A stretch of DNA of 64,000 bases, taken from Sipunculus nudus. Taxonomy: Eukaryota > Annelida > Sipuncula > Golfingiida > Sipunculidae. Made by a program: the position numbers and the translations under genes. The notes under the pieces are model-generated. The model had not been told where the DNA came from. It did not search any database and saw only the letters and a list, made by a program, of their open reading frames with translations. Location: assembly GCA_026874595.1 (NCBI GenBank), contig CM049309.1, positions 2,332,076-2,396,075 of the forward strand, given 5' to 3'. Below are positions 49,283 to 62,960 of this stretch, in pieces. Each line of letters opens with the position of its first letter. Position 1 is the stretch's first letter.

Positions 49283-49619
49283 CCTACCTAGAAGTCTGAA
49301 CAGGATATTATATATTATATTTCACTTTTTCTTGCCATATTTTATTGTAGGAATATTTAAGACTTTCTAAATTCATTTGGGATTTTAATACTTTCACGGC
49401 ACCATTAGGATCTACAAAACAAAACCTAACCCAGTGATTATTTCACAGTTTACTAAAAAAATTTTTGATTTTATTATAAATTGAATGGTTTTGTAAAAAC
49501 CAAGAATGATTTTCTAGTGGTGCTTGAAATACACCTGTCCAGGAAGCAGATGTTATCAGCAATCTGTTCTCTTGATGTGGTAAACGTTATTCTATTGTGT
49601 TCTTCTAATTCCATTACAG

Positions 49620-49747
49620 ACAAGGGATGCAATTATTGAAGGTGCACATCCAGTTAACCAAGATGAAGCAATGCAGTTTGGTGGCATTCAGTGTCAGATA
49701 CAGTTTGGGGACCATGTTGAGTCTAAGCACAAACCTGGCTTCTTGGA
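49620..49747 (+). CDS. Tln: Talin coding exon 6: F2 lobe
   Basis: This exon encodes residues 220-261 plus two bases of codon 262. It reads TRDAIIEGAHPVNQDEAMQF, GGIQCQIQFGDHVESKHKPG, FLE/D, matching the helical F2 lobe of the talin FERM head, with CQIQFG and KHK.GFLDL as landmarks. The lysine-rich SKHKPGF region corresponds to the part of F2 that faces the membrane in vertebrate talin. The acceptor is ATTACAG|AC and the donor GGA|GTAAGT, phase 2. The frame that opens at 49627 is out of frame with talin and is a shadow. Confidence 0.96.
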
Positions 49748-51995
49748 GTAAGTATACATGTGGCTGTCACTTTTTACTCTATTTTACTGAATGTAATCAC
49801 AAATTTTTTTCCAAAATGCTTCAGAAATAACATGAGTTGAGAACAGTGTAGTTCAAGAACCTAAAATAAACAAGTATTCCAACTTTTTTCTTTTCTTCTG
49901 AATTCAACTGAAGTGAGATGTTAAATTGACCTTGATGCTTGTGTTTCAGTGTACTTGTCTCTCTTTCAGTATCAGCACATGTTGGTCATAGTCATAACAG
50001 CATTTTTTTATTGAGGCTTTAGACAGATATTCTTTAACATTGTAGTAATATTCAGCTTAAAATTAGTTTAACATAATAACTTAGAACTGTCCTGTAAAAT
50101 GCCAGGCAGCTGCTGTAGTATGGTTTACAAATCATGAAATCACTTAAATAAACATATGCAAAAAAGTTACCCATCTTATTATTATAATTTTTTTCTTTAG
50201 ACTCTTATGAAATTAAATTTCTGAAATGACATTTAGCTGATACTCACAAATAAATGTGAAAAAAGTAACAGATGATGTGTTGCTTAAAATAATGGATTTC
50301 ATATTTTAGATCCATAAAAAAATAGTGTATTGTCTTCTGTAAATGCAGTTCAATCCATATTCTAAAAGAGCTAATCAGAAGAGTGATAGATAATCATATT
50401 ACTGAATTGGTTTTTCCAATGTCGCACATTGAAATGAGAGATACATCACTTGCTTCACTTAATAACCAAGGTATCCTGTCAGCTTCCTGCTGTATACGGT
50501 AGGGTTGACTTTAGTGGATGCGTTAAAAAATCAGGTTTTGTGTCTGCATTTTTACAATGTTTTATGCAACATGAAGAGCTTCAGGACTGTATTGGAAATG
50601 CATTTCTTAAGTGATTTCCATTAGTGGGTACAGCCTGGACCATGTTGGCTGCAAGTGTAAGGAGGTAGACTTCACTAGGCCATGTAATTTGCCGACTGCC
50701 TTAAGACACCAAGAAATCCCTTTTTTCCTGTGGGTTTTGAGCCATTACTTAATTCAGGAACAAATGTGTGGTGTAGTATCCCAGTACAAGTTAATTTTTT
50801 TTTGCACAATGTTCATGTGCTATGACTGCAGGAAGTGCTATTAGCACAACAACAAAAAATGAGCAGCTTTTTTTATTTTAGTTTTGTCCGAGATAGCATT
50901 AAATTATTTTATTTTCCTTAAATGATCCTTCAAAGCTTGCCCAATAAGCATTCAATTTTCCACTCATCACTTACCTTATCTTAGAATTGTTAAAGAGGTA
51001 ACCATCAGATTTTGTTGATATATTCTTCCTTGAAATCATTATTAATGTTACATGTTTTAGGATTTTTAATATGGTTTAAAATACTCCTAGCTTTGATGTT
51101 TACCATTCTCAACAGTCAAATAAATGTGGATCCTATCCTCATATGCCTTCAAGCAAATATTTCAAACCATAAATACTACAGAAAATGATATAGTAATTAA
51201 AGATATTATATCAATGGCTGCCTGGATTGTCTTGAAATTTTAACTGATTGTTGATCTTGAAATTTCTTGACTGGTGATACCACCTTTGTTTTCAACATTG
51301 GTCTTGATTCATTTATGTAAAAAGGTATATATGATTAAAGTAGATTTGAAACAAAATTTTAAACTGTTTGAAATCCAGTAAAATAGTAAAATCCAGTATT
51401 TTCTCTACTTTAAACAGTATTTTTGTATTAATTAAACCAAGTTACAATCTGTAAGGTTTAATGATGCTAAATTAAGTCTCATTAAAAATGGTTAAGTCGT
51501 TTTAAACTTTTGTCAGATGAATGCCAGGTGTAAAATAGATAAATAAATGATAAGTTTTCCTTATGGAAAAAACATTCAAAATAATTTTAATGTCTATCTG
51601 CCACTGTTGCATAACTACTGGTCCTATTTGAATATTATTATGATTATGTTGGTCTCTTCGCTCTGTTATAAAGAGAAGTGACATTTCACACACAATTATC
51701 ACTCTGGGAGCGTGTTAGTGGATATGATGATTAAGTAACACAATGTGCTGACAATGAGGAACATGGAGAGCCTCAGGCAGGATTAATAGACCCAGGATGC
51801 AGGGAAGGAGATGCTACCACCATAAGTCATGTACTTAATTACTCTCTTCTTTCTGCAGGCCACAAGTAATAGCTACAACAACAACCTATTACTGCTACGT
51901 ACCCGTGGCCGCCAAGCATCTTGTCATAATATGACTTGCAGGCACTTTTACCACCTGACACACCTGGCATTCCTTTTTATCTTTTCCCCTTTCAG
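49748..51995 (+). other. Talin intron 6 (2.2 kb, phase 2)
   Basis: Donor GTAAGT, acceptor CCCCTTTCAG. AT-rich throughout, with no array, SINE or dispersed repeat recognised. This is the only talin intron longer than 2 kb in the window without a tandem array. Short open frames (50611-50844, 51502-51702, 51829-52101) have no recognisable content. Confidence 0.85.
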
Positions 51996-52059
51996 CCTCA
52001 AGGAGTTCCTGCCGAAAGAATACCAGAAAATCCGAGGAGCAGAGAAGAAGATCTTCCAG
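51996..52059 (+). CDS. Tln: Talin coding exon 7: end of F2
   Basis: This exon encodes residues 262-283: (D)LKEFLPKEYQKIRGAEKK then IFQ. The exon 6/7 junction rebuilds codon 262 as GA|C (aspartate) and gives the talin signature GFLDLKEFLPKEY. FLPKEY and KKIFQ mark the end of F2, with the conserved lysines that orient the head at the membrane. At 64 bases it is the shortest exon and would be missed by length filters. The acceptor is CCTTTCAG|CC and the donor CAG|GTAGGA, phase 0. The next exon should begin the F2/F3 boundary and the integrin-binding F3 lobe, but it was not found before the window ends, so the gene is partial here. Confidence 0.96.
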
Positions 52060-55000
52060 GTAGGATCCACACTGCTAACTTGTTGCTTAAGCTTGTTCTG
52101 ATTCATATTGGAACGATTTTTTGTCTGGCTTTTGTCCGTTACCAACCGCCTGTGTTCAATACAGGGTGACTAGAATTTTCTTTCCTGTTAGAGAGCTGTT
52201 AGACAGGGCATGTTAAAGGATGGTTTCAAGTGATGGGGAGACAGCCATAGATTCTGTAGGCAAGGCATAAGAACGCAAAATGAGTTCAAGTGTCTTCTTG
52301 TGGAGAACAACACGTGCAGTGATAGGAGAACTGTGAATCTAATAATTGGGTCTGGGCCATTCTTAACACTTGGACGTGACATATTAGTTGCTGGCTGTGT
52401 TTGGTAAGCTCTTGTGGCTAGAAGCCACAGTGAAATGGTTTCTCAGGATACCACAAGGGTGGCAAGGCTCTCACACCTCTTTGACACTTAGAACATGACT
52501 AATTACATGTAGGCTAATGGCCAGGGCAACCTGAATTATAAGCTGGTCAATAAGGGATGTATCCATATTGGTTAATGAAGCCTAACCCCAAGAAATTTTG
52601 TGGATGTCATCCAATTTAGATATGAATGCTGGTACTTAATAATCTGGCTTCCCAGGTTGTGTCAAGTCCTGGTAGTCTTGGCAACCAACCATTTTAGAAA
52701 AATATGTTATCCAGATTCATTTGATTATTTTTATAATTTTTATCTTTTAAGCAAAATCTTTAAAAAAAAAGGAATTTGATCATGAAAAACAAAGTTTTTT
52801 TATGCAAAAAACCTGTAATCATGAAAATTCAGTATATAAATATGGGTAACTATCTCATGTATCTAGTGCCTGTCTCACATTTTGATATATAGAATTCTAT
52901 TCTGTGTGAAATGCTTTTATTCCTATCTTTGTTCTATGACTTTTTCATGCCCAGTCCAAGACTGTTGTATATTATAAATCTAGATCTGTTGACATCTAGT
53001 AAGTTAAAAGATGGTTCATGTATCTATGAACCAATATATTTGTGAGAATACAAAGAAACTTGCTATGCTCTGGAAGCATTTTATTTCTTTTTACCTAATA
53101 TGTCCCTGGTGAAATGCTTTATTAAGACTACAAGGTAGGAAAACACACAGTTCTTTGGCAATACCAACTAAAGTCTGATGTTTGTAGACCTATAGTTTTA
53201 TTTTTATGTTCTGTTTTCCATAAGAACCCTGAGAAATAACACCAGCTAGCTTCCAGTGGGTCTGTATTGTATTTTCAAAAATGCATGCAGGAGATTTTTT
53301 TCTTCATTTCCCAATGTTGATATTTTTGTCATCAGCATGGACTTTAATGTTGTGATAATGACAAAACATTTTGTGATATTTTGTGTAGACTGTAAAGTGT
53401 ATTAAAGAAAGGAGCCTTGGTTGGAGAAGAATGGTTGTTGATCATACGGCAGAGGCTAATCAAGAGTTCTTGCCGCAGTAGAGATGCCTCTGTCCTGCTA
53501 GCTATGCCAGAAGATCGAGGCATCATTAATATTCGTGGTCTGACAGATCTTTTGCTAGGCAGGCAGGCAAGTCCACCTGTAATTCATGAAGCCACATCGA
53601 CTTTTGTTCGGGTCATTTCCATATTAGCCCTGTGGTTAAAATTCAAGATGGATTCTAATTTTGGCCTTTTTGGCATTCATTACGGTTGTCATTGACTACC
53701 ATTGAAGCTCTATTACAGTCTCAATTGGCTGTGAGAGGTGGCGTTGGATCGCAGTTCCCGCATTAACATGCCCGTCTAGGGACTACGTGTCACGCATACT
53801 GGTTACCAAGTCTCTTAGCCTTTCATAATGAAGTTCATGCCCCAGCCGTATCTCTTTTACAAAGTTCGTCTTGTTCTTTCATCAGTTCTCTGATAAAATT
53901 TTAAGTAGTGTTTCCTGTTTCCACCTCATAGCAGGATATTTGTAATATCTTGGTATTTTTTCATTGCCTCCTGCTACTGGTGGATTCCCTCTATTAGGCC
54001 AGGAAGATTATAACTTATTCACTACAGTCCCAAGGTGACAAGATCCATTAATCTTTCTTTAAGGTTTCCTTGTAGCTTCAGATCTGTCCTTTCTTTTTAC
54101 TAATAACAAAAAATATGAAATGTGAGTTTTCAATTTATCTGTGTTGGGATACAGTCATACTTATATTTAAAAATTATATCTATGTTAATACATGTTTAGT
54201 ATGATAAATACAAGAAAATAGTGTCACATAGTTTTACTAATACAGAATGACAGTTTCTTTGGGTTTAGTCAAATGCATTAATAAGCTGTGAATAATATGT
54301 TAATTCAATGTTTTGAGTTAGGTTGGCCAAAATTTATTTGCATCTTGTTATTGAGTTGGTTCTGTTCCCTTGGCAATTTATGAAATTACATGTGATCCAG
54401 ATAGGGCTCAAAGAGACAAAATATCTTTAATTTTGGCATCAAGATTTCTTAAGAACAAATCACTCATACAATGGAGTTCAGGAAACAGCAAGTAATTTGC
54501 CTGACATGAGCAGAAAACCCTGAATTTAAATCACACATAGTTGTTGGTAATCTGTCGGCTGATATTGGTTTGTATTTCTTCGTAACGGCAAAATCAGAAG
54601 GAGGTTGTGGCCGAAGCATCAATAGTTTGACTGGGACTGGTATTTTATTGGGATTTGGATTGTTTACCTGGCATTAGTTTTTTGCCAGGATCAGCTATGT
54701 CAGTTTGCTATTTTCTCAAGATTGTTATGGGAAGCGCTTGATTTTCATTCATGTGACTTGTTATTTGCGCTGGAGCTCCTCCAAGCTTCGGGCTCCCAGG
54801 GAACTTGGGGTGCATCCTAATGAAGTTGGTTGAAACTAGATTGTCTAGCTTCTCACTCTAGGGAGGGTTAGATGTACTAGTAGCGTCAGAGGAAGAAACC
54901 GACACTGTACCAGGATAAAAAGCGGAGTTCTTCCGAGGGTGGCCAGCCTTTGGGACACACATATCTTAGGTCCCTTCTAACCCTTACTGACTCGGTGCCT

Positions 55001-58000
55001 ACAGGGGACAGTATGTTAGTTTTCTGATGAACAACTGTAAATTCATTCTCTCAAAGAAACCAATAGATGCCATTGTTTTTGTCATTGGGTATTTGTAAAA
55101 TCCCAAACTCTTTCACCTAGCTGAGCCATAAAGGGCGCCAAGAGATGTATAATGGATGTAACTTGTGTTGGTATCAGTCAGCATCCAGCCACACAATAGG
55201 CAGGTGGTTTTATACAAGGAGGCCAGCTGGCCTTACAGTTGATACATATATATTCTCTGACCTAACATGACCCGCTAGAAATTGCTTGTTCCACAGGGAC
55301 ATCTGTCTGACTGAAACTGCGGGGACGCAGCTGGAGTTGTGAGGGGTCAGGTCACTGGTGCTTGCCTCAAGTTTGACTTGTATATTTGGTGCCTCATCCT
55401 ATTTGGATGAAGACTCTTGCCTTGAGGGGGCAGCTGACCCAGTGCTCCGGAAATTTTTGCTCATTCTCCACATTTTCATATCATGTGGGTGATCAATTCC
55501 GTGGGTTATGATTAATTTTGGGGAATGTTCTCATAGATTTGTAAAGATCTGTTCATAAAGAGCTGATGGCTGTATGGTAAGAAATCCCACAGGAAGGTGA
55601 ATAATTCTGAGGTACATGTACCATCAGAAGGGGCTATAATGATGGCATTGTGACTTCATGAGAACATACTATGTGTTCTTCTCAGTTTCCTCATCCTTTT
55701 TGGCATGTATTTATCATCTTCGTCATTGGTTCATAGTCGTTTAATGGCTAAAGAGGATCATTCAAAGATAAAGGGATGCTGGTGGTAGTATTTGATGGCT
55801 TACCAACTGAGCTGTTTTTTTTAGTGAGACTCAAGCATTGGTTTGTGGGGCTCATCTTCTTGCCACAGGCAACTTTTTAGATGTCTGCCCCTCTCGTAGG
55901 TGATGTAGCCTTTGTCCAGACTGCCACATTTGTACAAGTGATAGGCTGACTGTATTTGGGCCAGCAGATAACGACTGGGCTGGTCGGGATTAAAAGGCAT
56001 GGGTGGCGCAACAGGAAATTCATCCCAAGCTGATAGGCCCACAGAGAATAATGTTCACTGCAGCCATTCTCACTGAGCCAGGCCAGTAAATTTCTTTTAT
56101 TGCTAGTCGATCTGTCAATGGAAATGAGCGGGAGTAATTAATTGTTCCTAGTAAAATGTAAGAAGATTTATGAACAGATCTTGACACTTTCTGGCAGCTA
56201 TTTGACTTGGTGTTATGACCTCTCATATCAGTGCATCTCGGCTTCTACAGCATCTTCCTTTTTTTCTATACATTTCCTGCTGAGCTTATGGTGTAGAAAT
56301 AGTCTGGAGAACCATAATGTATATACAGGAAGGCATGGTGCTCGTACCGAGTCATAATAACACTCTCCCACTACGCGGGATAATAAGAGGTGTGCATTAA
56401 CACCTTGTAAACTACCACCTAATTACAGGAAAGTAATAAGTCAACTCTGGTTCATGCTGCGAAAATGTGCTAAGATCAAAATTAATCTACTTTTATGTAA
56501 TTAGTGGATTCATGCTGCTGAGATTTTCCATTGGATGTAAATCTTCCTCACTCTGGTTATAGTTATTGTACTTACACGTAAATTTACTTATATTTCTAAA
56601 GTCACAATCTTTTAAACCAGAATTAACATCTCAGTAATCTGTTCATGAGAAAATGATTTAGGATCGGTCATAACAAAACTGCAGACACTTATTTTCTCCA
56701 TAAAACACCTTGGTCCATTTGCAAATTTTCATTCAAACCTCTTAAATAACAGTCGATGTGCTCCATGAACTTCTTTCATGAACACACTTTTAATTTCAGA
56801 CAAGTTACTCTTTTATTTGGTACTTATTGAATCAAAGAAAATGTCCAATGAAAATTTCCTGAAGAACATTTCATCCACAGTTAAATTTCCTTTAGGAGAT
56901 AATATGCATATGAGAATTGACCAAAGGGTTTTTAGCAAAGGCAGTCTTATGAATGACATTGGGGGAAATTGTTCTCTTGGCAAGTAAGGATTTATTTGTT
57001 TAGATCTCCCCTCCACTCAAACTCTTTGCTGCTCTTTAAAGATTTTAATGCTTAATTTTCTTATGCTTGGCATGTTATGTTTTGTCACATGAATTAATAG
57101 TTAAGTAATCAATAATCATATTTTATAGTAAGTCCTTGTCATGTCAAGCTCACTTAAATCAAATACCATGTATTTATCAAAGTAATCAGCTTGAAATTGC
57201 AAAAGAATTTAGTTAAATTATAATCAGGTATACTGGCATGAAACCTGAGGTATATCAAGGTTTTATGGCAATCCCTATGACTTTGACACATTGAGGTTTC
57301 TTTGTGTGTAATGTGTGTGGTAAACTTAAATATGATAATGGAAAGCCAAATATGTCTCCATTAAAAATTTATGGATCATGTGGAGTTGGGCTTGAGAGTG
57401 CTATAAACGGGTATTACACCAGACTAAGTGGCCCCGGGAAGCTGGCCAGACTAATTACAGGTGTGTAATGGTGATGACAGGTGATATGAACACGGCATTT
57501 TTCATCATCACCTGTTTAGTGTGGTTGTGGGCTAGTTGAGGCCTCACCACAGGACTCCTGAGAACCATTTGTTAGGTGAACCGATTGATAAATGGCCTGA
57601 GCGTGTGAACAGTCACATGGGGGCTGGACCAGCACTGCCCATTGATTCATGATGACTATTTGTAGACTGTCTCCCCTCATGTAAGACCAATGTACTCAAA
57701 CACACATCATCAATCATTAGCATCCATATCATTACTTCTGGAACAATAGATAATGTCAAAAAATGGAATATTGTCCAGCCAGACAGTTGATACTTGGGCT
57801 GAGTATCGGGAGAAAAGTTAGTATCGATCATTGTCCAAGGGTTGGTGATCGATTATCAGTAAAATTACAGCTGTTTACCAGGAAAAATGTTAATACCTAT
57901 TATCAGCATGAGCTTATCAATAAATTAGTAGTCAGAGACCACATTTATCCCTCCACCAGAATACTAATAAATTTTGGGTGTTACTGTAAACCAGCTCTGT

Positions 58001-60490
58001 GGTTGGATCAAATAAGAGCTCTGATTGGTCCCTAATACCAGTGAATGGGTCTTGACATTCTGAAAATTATTCCTTAAATTTCTTTGAAAAATCTGGACAT
58101 AATCTGAAAATAATTCTTTTAATTTATTTTCAAATTTTTTGATATACTCTGAAAATCATTCCTTAGATTTGCCTTGAAAAATCTTGATATACTCTTGGAA
58201 TTATTTTTTTGGCTTTTTCTTTCCAGTACTTGTAAACAAAAATCTATTGATTCTTCTCACATCCATCAATAATCACATTTATTCTTAATTTTAAATGTCA
58301 GAGCCATTGATAATCATGTTTATTCTTAATTATAAATGTCAGAGCCATTGAAAATCACATTGGTCCAACTCATTGGTCATGTTTAAATCTAAACAAGAAA
58401 AGTCTAGCAGTTTCTGGAGTAAGATTTTTCTTCCCAAGTAATCTTTGAAGATGATTTACCATTACAGTCCACAGAAAACTTGACTCGTATTCCATGGTAG
58501 AATTTTAATACACAATATTTGATCAGATCACTAATGACACTTTTGTTTATGTAATGTTATGACAAGCAATTATTTGATTCTGTGTCATTTGTTCAAATGT
58601 ATTCCAATGTATATAGACTGGTTAATTGATGTTCGGAGTATGTACTGGCCTTCATTTAGAGGGGCTGTTACTTGAGCCCAGTCCTCATCTAGATCAGAAA
58701 CTCACCAGACATTTTTAGTTTATGTCAATGGTTTTTGGTACATCTATGATAGCTTGTCATGAGCGGTTTTCAACAGATATTTCCCAGGGGTGGTCTGCGA
58801 CATTTTCCCAGACCTATACCACCTTGCTTTCATAACAGATCTGTTTTGAGTCAAAATGTCAACCTGCATACTTCATCAATAATTCTTTATATCTCTAACG
58901 TCTGTGTGGCCCCTAACTCACTAAACAACACACATACATGCACTCATTTCTTTACATAAACCATTAGCCCATCATGTAGTTACATGCTAGTAATGTGTGA
59001 CTCAGATTTACCAACAACATTCCTCAGTCATTTACTTAACATACAGTCATTTATTACTTGTCTGTAAGGTTAACACACTTTGTTCAGGTTTGATCATTTG
59101 TCAAATTTACCAAATCTTGTCTGGTTGTCAGTGTAAGGTAAGTTACATGAAGTTCTTTTTTTTGTATTTTTTTTTCTCAGACACTAATAGTAGTAGACTG
59201 TGGTTCAGCCAAAGGTGTGTATTTTTTTACTTCAACGGAATATCCAGTAAAGTTCACTGTTTGGGACGCTCAAGAAATGGAAAAAAAGGCTGTTGTATTT
59301 TAATGGCTACTTCATGCTTCTCAGTAAATACCATTGGCCCATTAAACCTGCTGGTTTTTATCTGTTTGCATCAGCCATAATAGTTATATGCATTAATGAC
59401 GAGGGGAATCTTGTATATATAAGATAAAAACGTGGGAGTCCGGCCACAAGAAGGGAGGCCCGGTAGCAGTAGAGACTTGGCAGACCAGAGTTATTGGAAT
59501 TCTCCAGGGCTTTCCCAGTTTTCATCCAATTATGGCTGTGGCACTGCATCATTTGATGGAGGGATTGGGTCTGCTTTCATTTCCTTGTAATCACCCATGT
59601 TCACAGTGGAGTGTCCCCATTTCCACAGTTGACAGCGTAAAACACTGTTGCTATGGGCTCAGGGCCTAATGAAACGACACTCCAGATTGCATGCTTTATG
59701 GCCAGGTAGTTAAACCGCCCATCCAGGTCACACCAACAACTTACAGCTTCAACTCTCATGTGGATATGCACTTAACTTTCGCTTGTTGTTCTGTAATGGA
59801 TAATAAACTCACTATGGCACCCACAGGGGTGGTGTCAGGACATTGCAGAATTATACCACTGCAAGCTATCCCTAAGCATAGTGTAATTCCTCCGGGTACA
59901 CCGCTGTGAAGCTGCACGAAGCATCCTGTGCACTGGCATCATCATCACTTTAAGCACATTATCTAATTATCATGTTCGTACAGATAAATAGAGCCTGACG
60001 CTCCCCCATTTTCCTCAGAACCATATTTAGGCCATTTCTTCATAAAACAGGCTGCTGTTCAAACTTATTATATTATTTTCAACATAATGTATTTTAACAG
60101 CCTTTTTCATAGGAAAGAGCTTGCTTCTACCTCATAAATGATGTTCTTGTATTTTCTGCAGTATTCATGGGTAAACCCACTGGGTTTGGGGTTTATAGTT
60201 TCTCTCATCTCATAATATGTGCTTCCATTTGACTATTGAACTAGTTGTTGTCATCAAAATTTAAAGGATTAAAGACAAATCCCTACTAACTATAAATGAC
60301 AAATAAAATCAAAATGACATGTTAGAAGTAATATTTGTAACAGCTTAAACCAGCTTTTTCATTTCTCTAGACTGATATGTATACATACATACCTCTTCCA
60401 TGCCCAGTCTATCATTGTTTTAGCATTTGCTGAGCTTTGGGCATTGACAGAGTGAAAGGTCAAATACATGGAGAGTCACGGGTACTGTAC

Positions 60491-60970
60491 CAGGTCTGTC
60501 AGTGTAAAAAGAAATGGATGTATTCAAATGAAGTTAAATACTGAAAGTGAGGGTATTAAAAAATTTGCATCAGTATATATTTATGCATATTTTTTTCTGT
60601 CAGGTAAGTGGGCATATAGAGAAATTAAATGTAATGGAAAACAGGTTTCTTTCAGGTCTGTTAGTGTTAAAAGAAATGGATGTATTCAAATGAAGTTAAA
60701 TACTGAAAATGAGGGTATTAAAAAATTTGCATCAGTATATATTTATGCATATTTTTTTCTGTCAGGTAAGTGGGCATATAGAGAAATTAAATGTAATGGA
60801 AAACAAGTTTTTTCAGGTCTGTCGGTGTAGAAAGGAATGGATGTATTCAAATGAAGTTAAATAATGAAAGTGAAGGTATTAAAAATTTGCATCAGTATAT
60901 ATTTATGCATATTATTTTCTGTCAGGTTAGTGGAAATATAGAGAAATTAAATGTAATGGAAAACGGGTTT
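60491..60970. repeat. 161-bp tandem triplicate
   Basis: Three copies start at 60491, 60653 and 60814 with CAGGTCTGT, and contain AAAAGAAATGGATGTATTCA, TTTGCATCAGTATATATTTA and TCTGTCAGGTAAGTGGGCAT. The first two are nearly identical and the third has more changes. An open frame (60468-60830) crosses the first two copies and simply repeats a 54-residue stretch. Each copy carries CAGGTAAGT (CAGGTTAGT in the third), a strong 5' splice donor match, without a paired exon that I recognise. Confidence 0.93.
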
Positions 60971-61675
60971 TTAAAAGAAAAGTGTACAGTTGCTTTCAAA
61001 ATTGAACGCTCAGAAATCAGTCGATGATCACCCTTCAAATTCTCTTTGTGAGGTGTTATGTCTAGAGCTGTCACCATTTATTGTTTGGCTCATCTACACT
61101 ACATATCACATCTGCTATTTTCTGAAGTCTACCACCAGGTGTCACTGACTATCAATTATGCGAAGATGAAAGTGAGAAAGTAGAAGTCATGCTTTTACTG
61201 TAGAAACACTTCTTCCAAAACTGGGTAGCTGAGAACATTTGAAAGGGAACAATATGGACATTTCACTGGAGACCAACACTTCTTTGAAAGGGTTTTGTCA
61301 TCATTGCAAATTTAGGGGAGTGTTAGTGATGAAGCAGTGAAGATTTAGAGAACCGTTACTGATGTAGCATGCCCTGGTAAGGGTGGTACAAATCATGCCG
61401 TTGTGTAGTCTGGCATCCCTGCGCCGTGTCCCTCCACAATCATGGTGATTACTGTGTGACAAAGGATGAAATCTTCGTCTGCTGGTTCACGGCAAACAAT
61501 CTTCTTGTGGCACTCTGGGAAATGTGGCCAACGGTTCCAGTAGCATCTCAGCCAAATGGAAACAAGAAAATTGTCATTAAGTCAGTGACAGTGTGGTTAA
61601 GTACTGACACCATGTGACATAAACCACAGTTAGTGACTAAAAAAAACTTCTTACATGACATGTAGTTCTTCTTAC

Positions 61676-62145
61676 AAAGCTGTGTCCTGCAAACATGGTG
61701 CTCTTGGACATTTGTGTCTTGCAAGTGTTGCTTCCCTGGACAGCTGTATCCTGCAAATTTGGCTTTCCTATACTGCTGTGTCCTGCCACCATGGTTCACC
61801 TGGACAGCTGTGTGTTGCCAGCATGGTTCACATGGACAGCTGTGTCCTGCCACCATAGTCCTCATGGTTAGCAATGACCTGCCGCCACAGTTATCCTGGA
61901 CACCTGTGTCCTGCCACCATGGGTCTCATGGACAACTGTGTCCTGTCATGGATATCCTGGACACCTGTGTCCTGCCACAATGCCACAATGGTTTTTCTGG
62001 AGAGCTGTGTCCTGCCATTGTGATTCTCCTTGACAGCTAGTCCTGCCACCATGGTTCTCCTGGACAGCTGTGTCCAGACACCATAGTTCACCTGGACAAT
62101 TGTCCTGTCACCATACATCTGGTTAGCTGTGTCCTGTCATGGGTT
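61676..62145. repeat. 32-bp minisatellite, about 14 diverged units
   Basis: The unit approximates CTGGACAGCTGTGTCCTGCC then ACCATGGTTCAC. Units vary in length by a few bases, with partial copies near 61940-61990 and 62030. Open frames on both strands through the array have repeat-derived, cysteine-rich products and are not accepted as genes. Confidence 0.9.
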
Positions 62146-62439
62146 GTGCTGTTTGTGATTTAAATTTCTATTTAATGAAGCTCTTGTTTTCTCACTGACA
62201 TCAGAGATTACTAGTGTATCAACATATTTGATTTGTAATCAGTCATCTTTATACCAAAGTTCTACTCCTGATCACCATAGGCTTTTCTTTCATATCTGTA
62301 TATTATATGTGTTCTTTAACTTTTTCAGCAGATAGGTCTTTACATATTCTTATTGTGTGTACTGTCTTAATTTTGTTTCAAGCAGGATGCCACTATTGAT
62401 GATTAAAATCTGATTGAAATAAAAACGTGTGTGTTTAAT

Positions 62440-62960
62440 GAGCAGAAGGACTCCTCTGAATGGCTATTGTTTCAGTTTAATGCCTCATCTGCAGCACCTG
62501 TGAACGCATTAATCAATTTAATTATGATTCATGTCTAATTGAATGTTTTAAACATTTAGTGTGTAATTCGTTCTGGGTCTGTCAAAATGTGATCACGACG
62601 TTTAAACACAAAGTTTCAGCTTGTGTGATGATTGTAAGACATGCCGTGTCACTTGTTATAGTCTCTGTTTTATCAGGGAGTAGATTGTGTCTTGTCTTTG
62701 ATGGCTTCCAAGAGCGTTGCTATTGATTTAATCAAACTGCTTGTGTGATACTTGATGTAAGGCGGCAGTGTCTAGACCCGTTCCACGGCGGACTAGATTG
62801 GATCACCCTGTGGTAAATTTATGAAGATGTTTGGCTTAATGAGACTTGTTCGAGCATAACCCGCCTAACATTGAGCTAGATCCCAGAGTGGACAGAGAAG
62901 AATGTATCACTTTATATACCAGCTGATTGCATTGCAACTGACTAGGCTGTATCAGCTCAT
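62440..62960. other. Complex island, possible conserved non-coding element
   Basis: A stretch of higher complexity after the 32-bp array with dense homeodomain-like TTAAT words (CATTAATCAATTTAATTATG), TGATTTAATCAAAC, and GC-richer patches (GGCGGCAGTG, CCGTTCCACGGCGGACTAG). No coding frame was recognised. Its intronic position and motif density would suit an enhancer, but there is no direct proof in the sequence. Confidence 0.25.

Larger units (their letters stand above)
34225..49619 (+). other. Talin intron 5 (15.4 kb, phase 0)
   Basis: The longest complete intron in the window, with donor GTAGGA and acceptor ATTACAG. Recognised contents: the hairpin (34297-34375), the 43/46-bp array (36783-38205), a GC-richer island (38280-38760), the 51-bp array (40395-41040), a SINE (41327-41615), a GC-richer island (44538-45420), an orphan coding-like segment (46250-46495) and dispersed repeats (46659-49282). 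The stretches 34376-36782, 38761-40394 and 41616-44537 contain no gene or repeat that I could recognise, apart from a 12-base poly-C at 36338-36349. Confidence 0.85.

Noticed and set aside
61548-62118. Cysteine-rich frames in the 32-bp array as secreted peptide genes
   Set aside because: Similar frames occur on both strands, the unit length varies without preserving a single frame, and no signal peptide or exon structure is present.
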